Of a stretch of 5,877 nucleotides of DNA, positions 5,872 through 5,877 are shown piece by piece. The position numbers and the translations under genes are program-made. The stretch comes from Thermoplasmata archaeon (lineage in GTDB: Archaea; Thermoplasmatota; E2; UBA202; JdFR-43), in the NCBI GenBank assembly GCA_021163175.1, contig JAGGXG010000061.1:1-5877 (forward strand), read 5' to 3'. Under the pieces are notes generated by a model that was not told the origin of the DNA, searched no databases, and worked only from the letters and a program-made list of their open reading frames with translations. Positions within the stretch are counted from its first letter, which is position 1; the number at the start of each line of letters is the position of its first letter.

Positions 5872-5877
5872 GAATAA

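Overview
The window looks like a piece of an archaeal chromosome. It is AT-rich, and three gene starts (2242, 4975, and 1984 on the minus strand) each have an AT-rich TATA-like octamer 19-26 nt upstream and no Shine-Dalgarno, the pattern expected for leaderless archaeal transcription. The two genes inside operons (starts 291 and 3762) instead have a GGAGG or GAGG ribosome site. The gene families also fit: a presenilin-type A22 membrane protease of the archaeal kind, an archaeal-length LeuC-type hydro-lyase and a short three-cysteine NadA. A euryarchaeal or Thermoplasmata-like host is my best guess, but it is not proven by this sequence.

Region 1 (1-1999) is about membranes and proteolysis. 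On the plus strand, the 3' end of a phospholipase D-like (HKD) protein with a C-terminal membrane anchor overlaps the start of a complete rhomboid intramembrane serine protease, which carries a C-terminal four-cysteine zinc ribbon. Converging on it from the minus strand is a presenilin/signal peptide peptidase-like aspartyl protease with nine predicted membrane segments. The two protease genes overlap tail to tail by 31 bp, so two unrelated intramembrane protease families sit next to each other.

Region 2 (2000-2241) is the divergent intergenic region. It holds the two opposing TATA-like boxes, a small imperfect palindrome and a weak 36-codon ORF, with nothing else recognisable.

Region 3 (2242-4940) is a two-gene operon joined by an ATGA overlap. 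It encodes a full-length citrate lyase alpha subunit (CitF, the acyl-carrier/CoA transferase subunit) and the large subunit of an aconitase-superfamily hydro-lyase (LeuC/HacA/DmdA type). No citrate lyase beta or gamma subunit, CitC/X/G accessory gene or LeuD-type small subunit is present. The pairing suggests metabolism of a hydroxy-acid such as citrate or citramalate: hydration or isomerisation by the hydro-lyase, and CoA/ACP transfer by CitF. This is the most interesting feature of the window.

Region 4 (4941-5871) is quinolinate synthase (nadA) of de novo NAD synthesis, with its own TATA-like box in the 34-nt gap behind the hydro-lyase gene and a GTG start. The window ends 6 nt after its stop codon. 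No RNA genes, mobile elements, CRISPR arrays or long repeats were seen.
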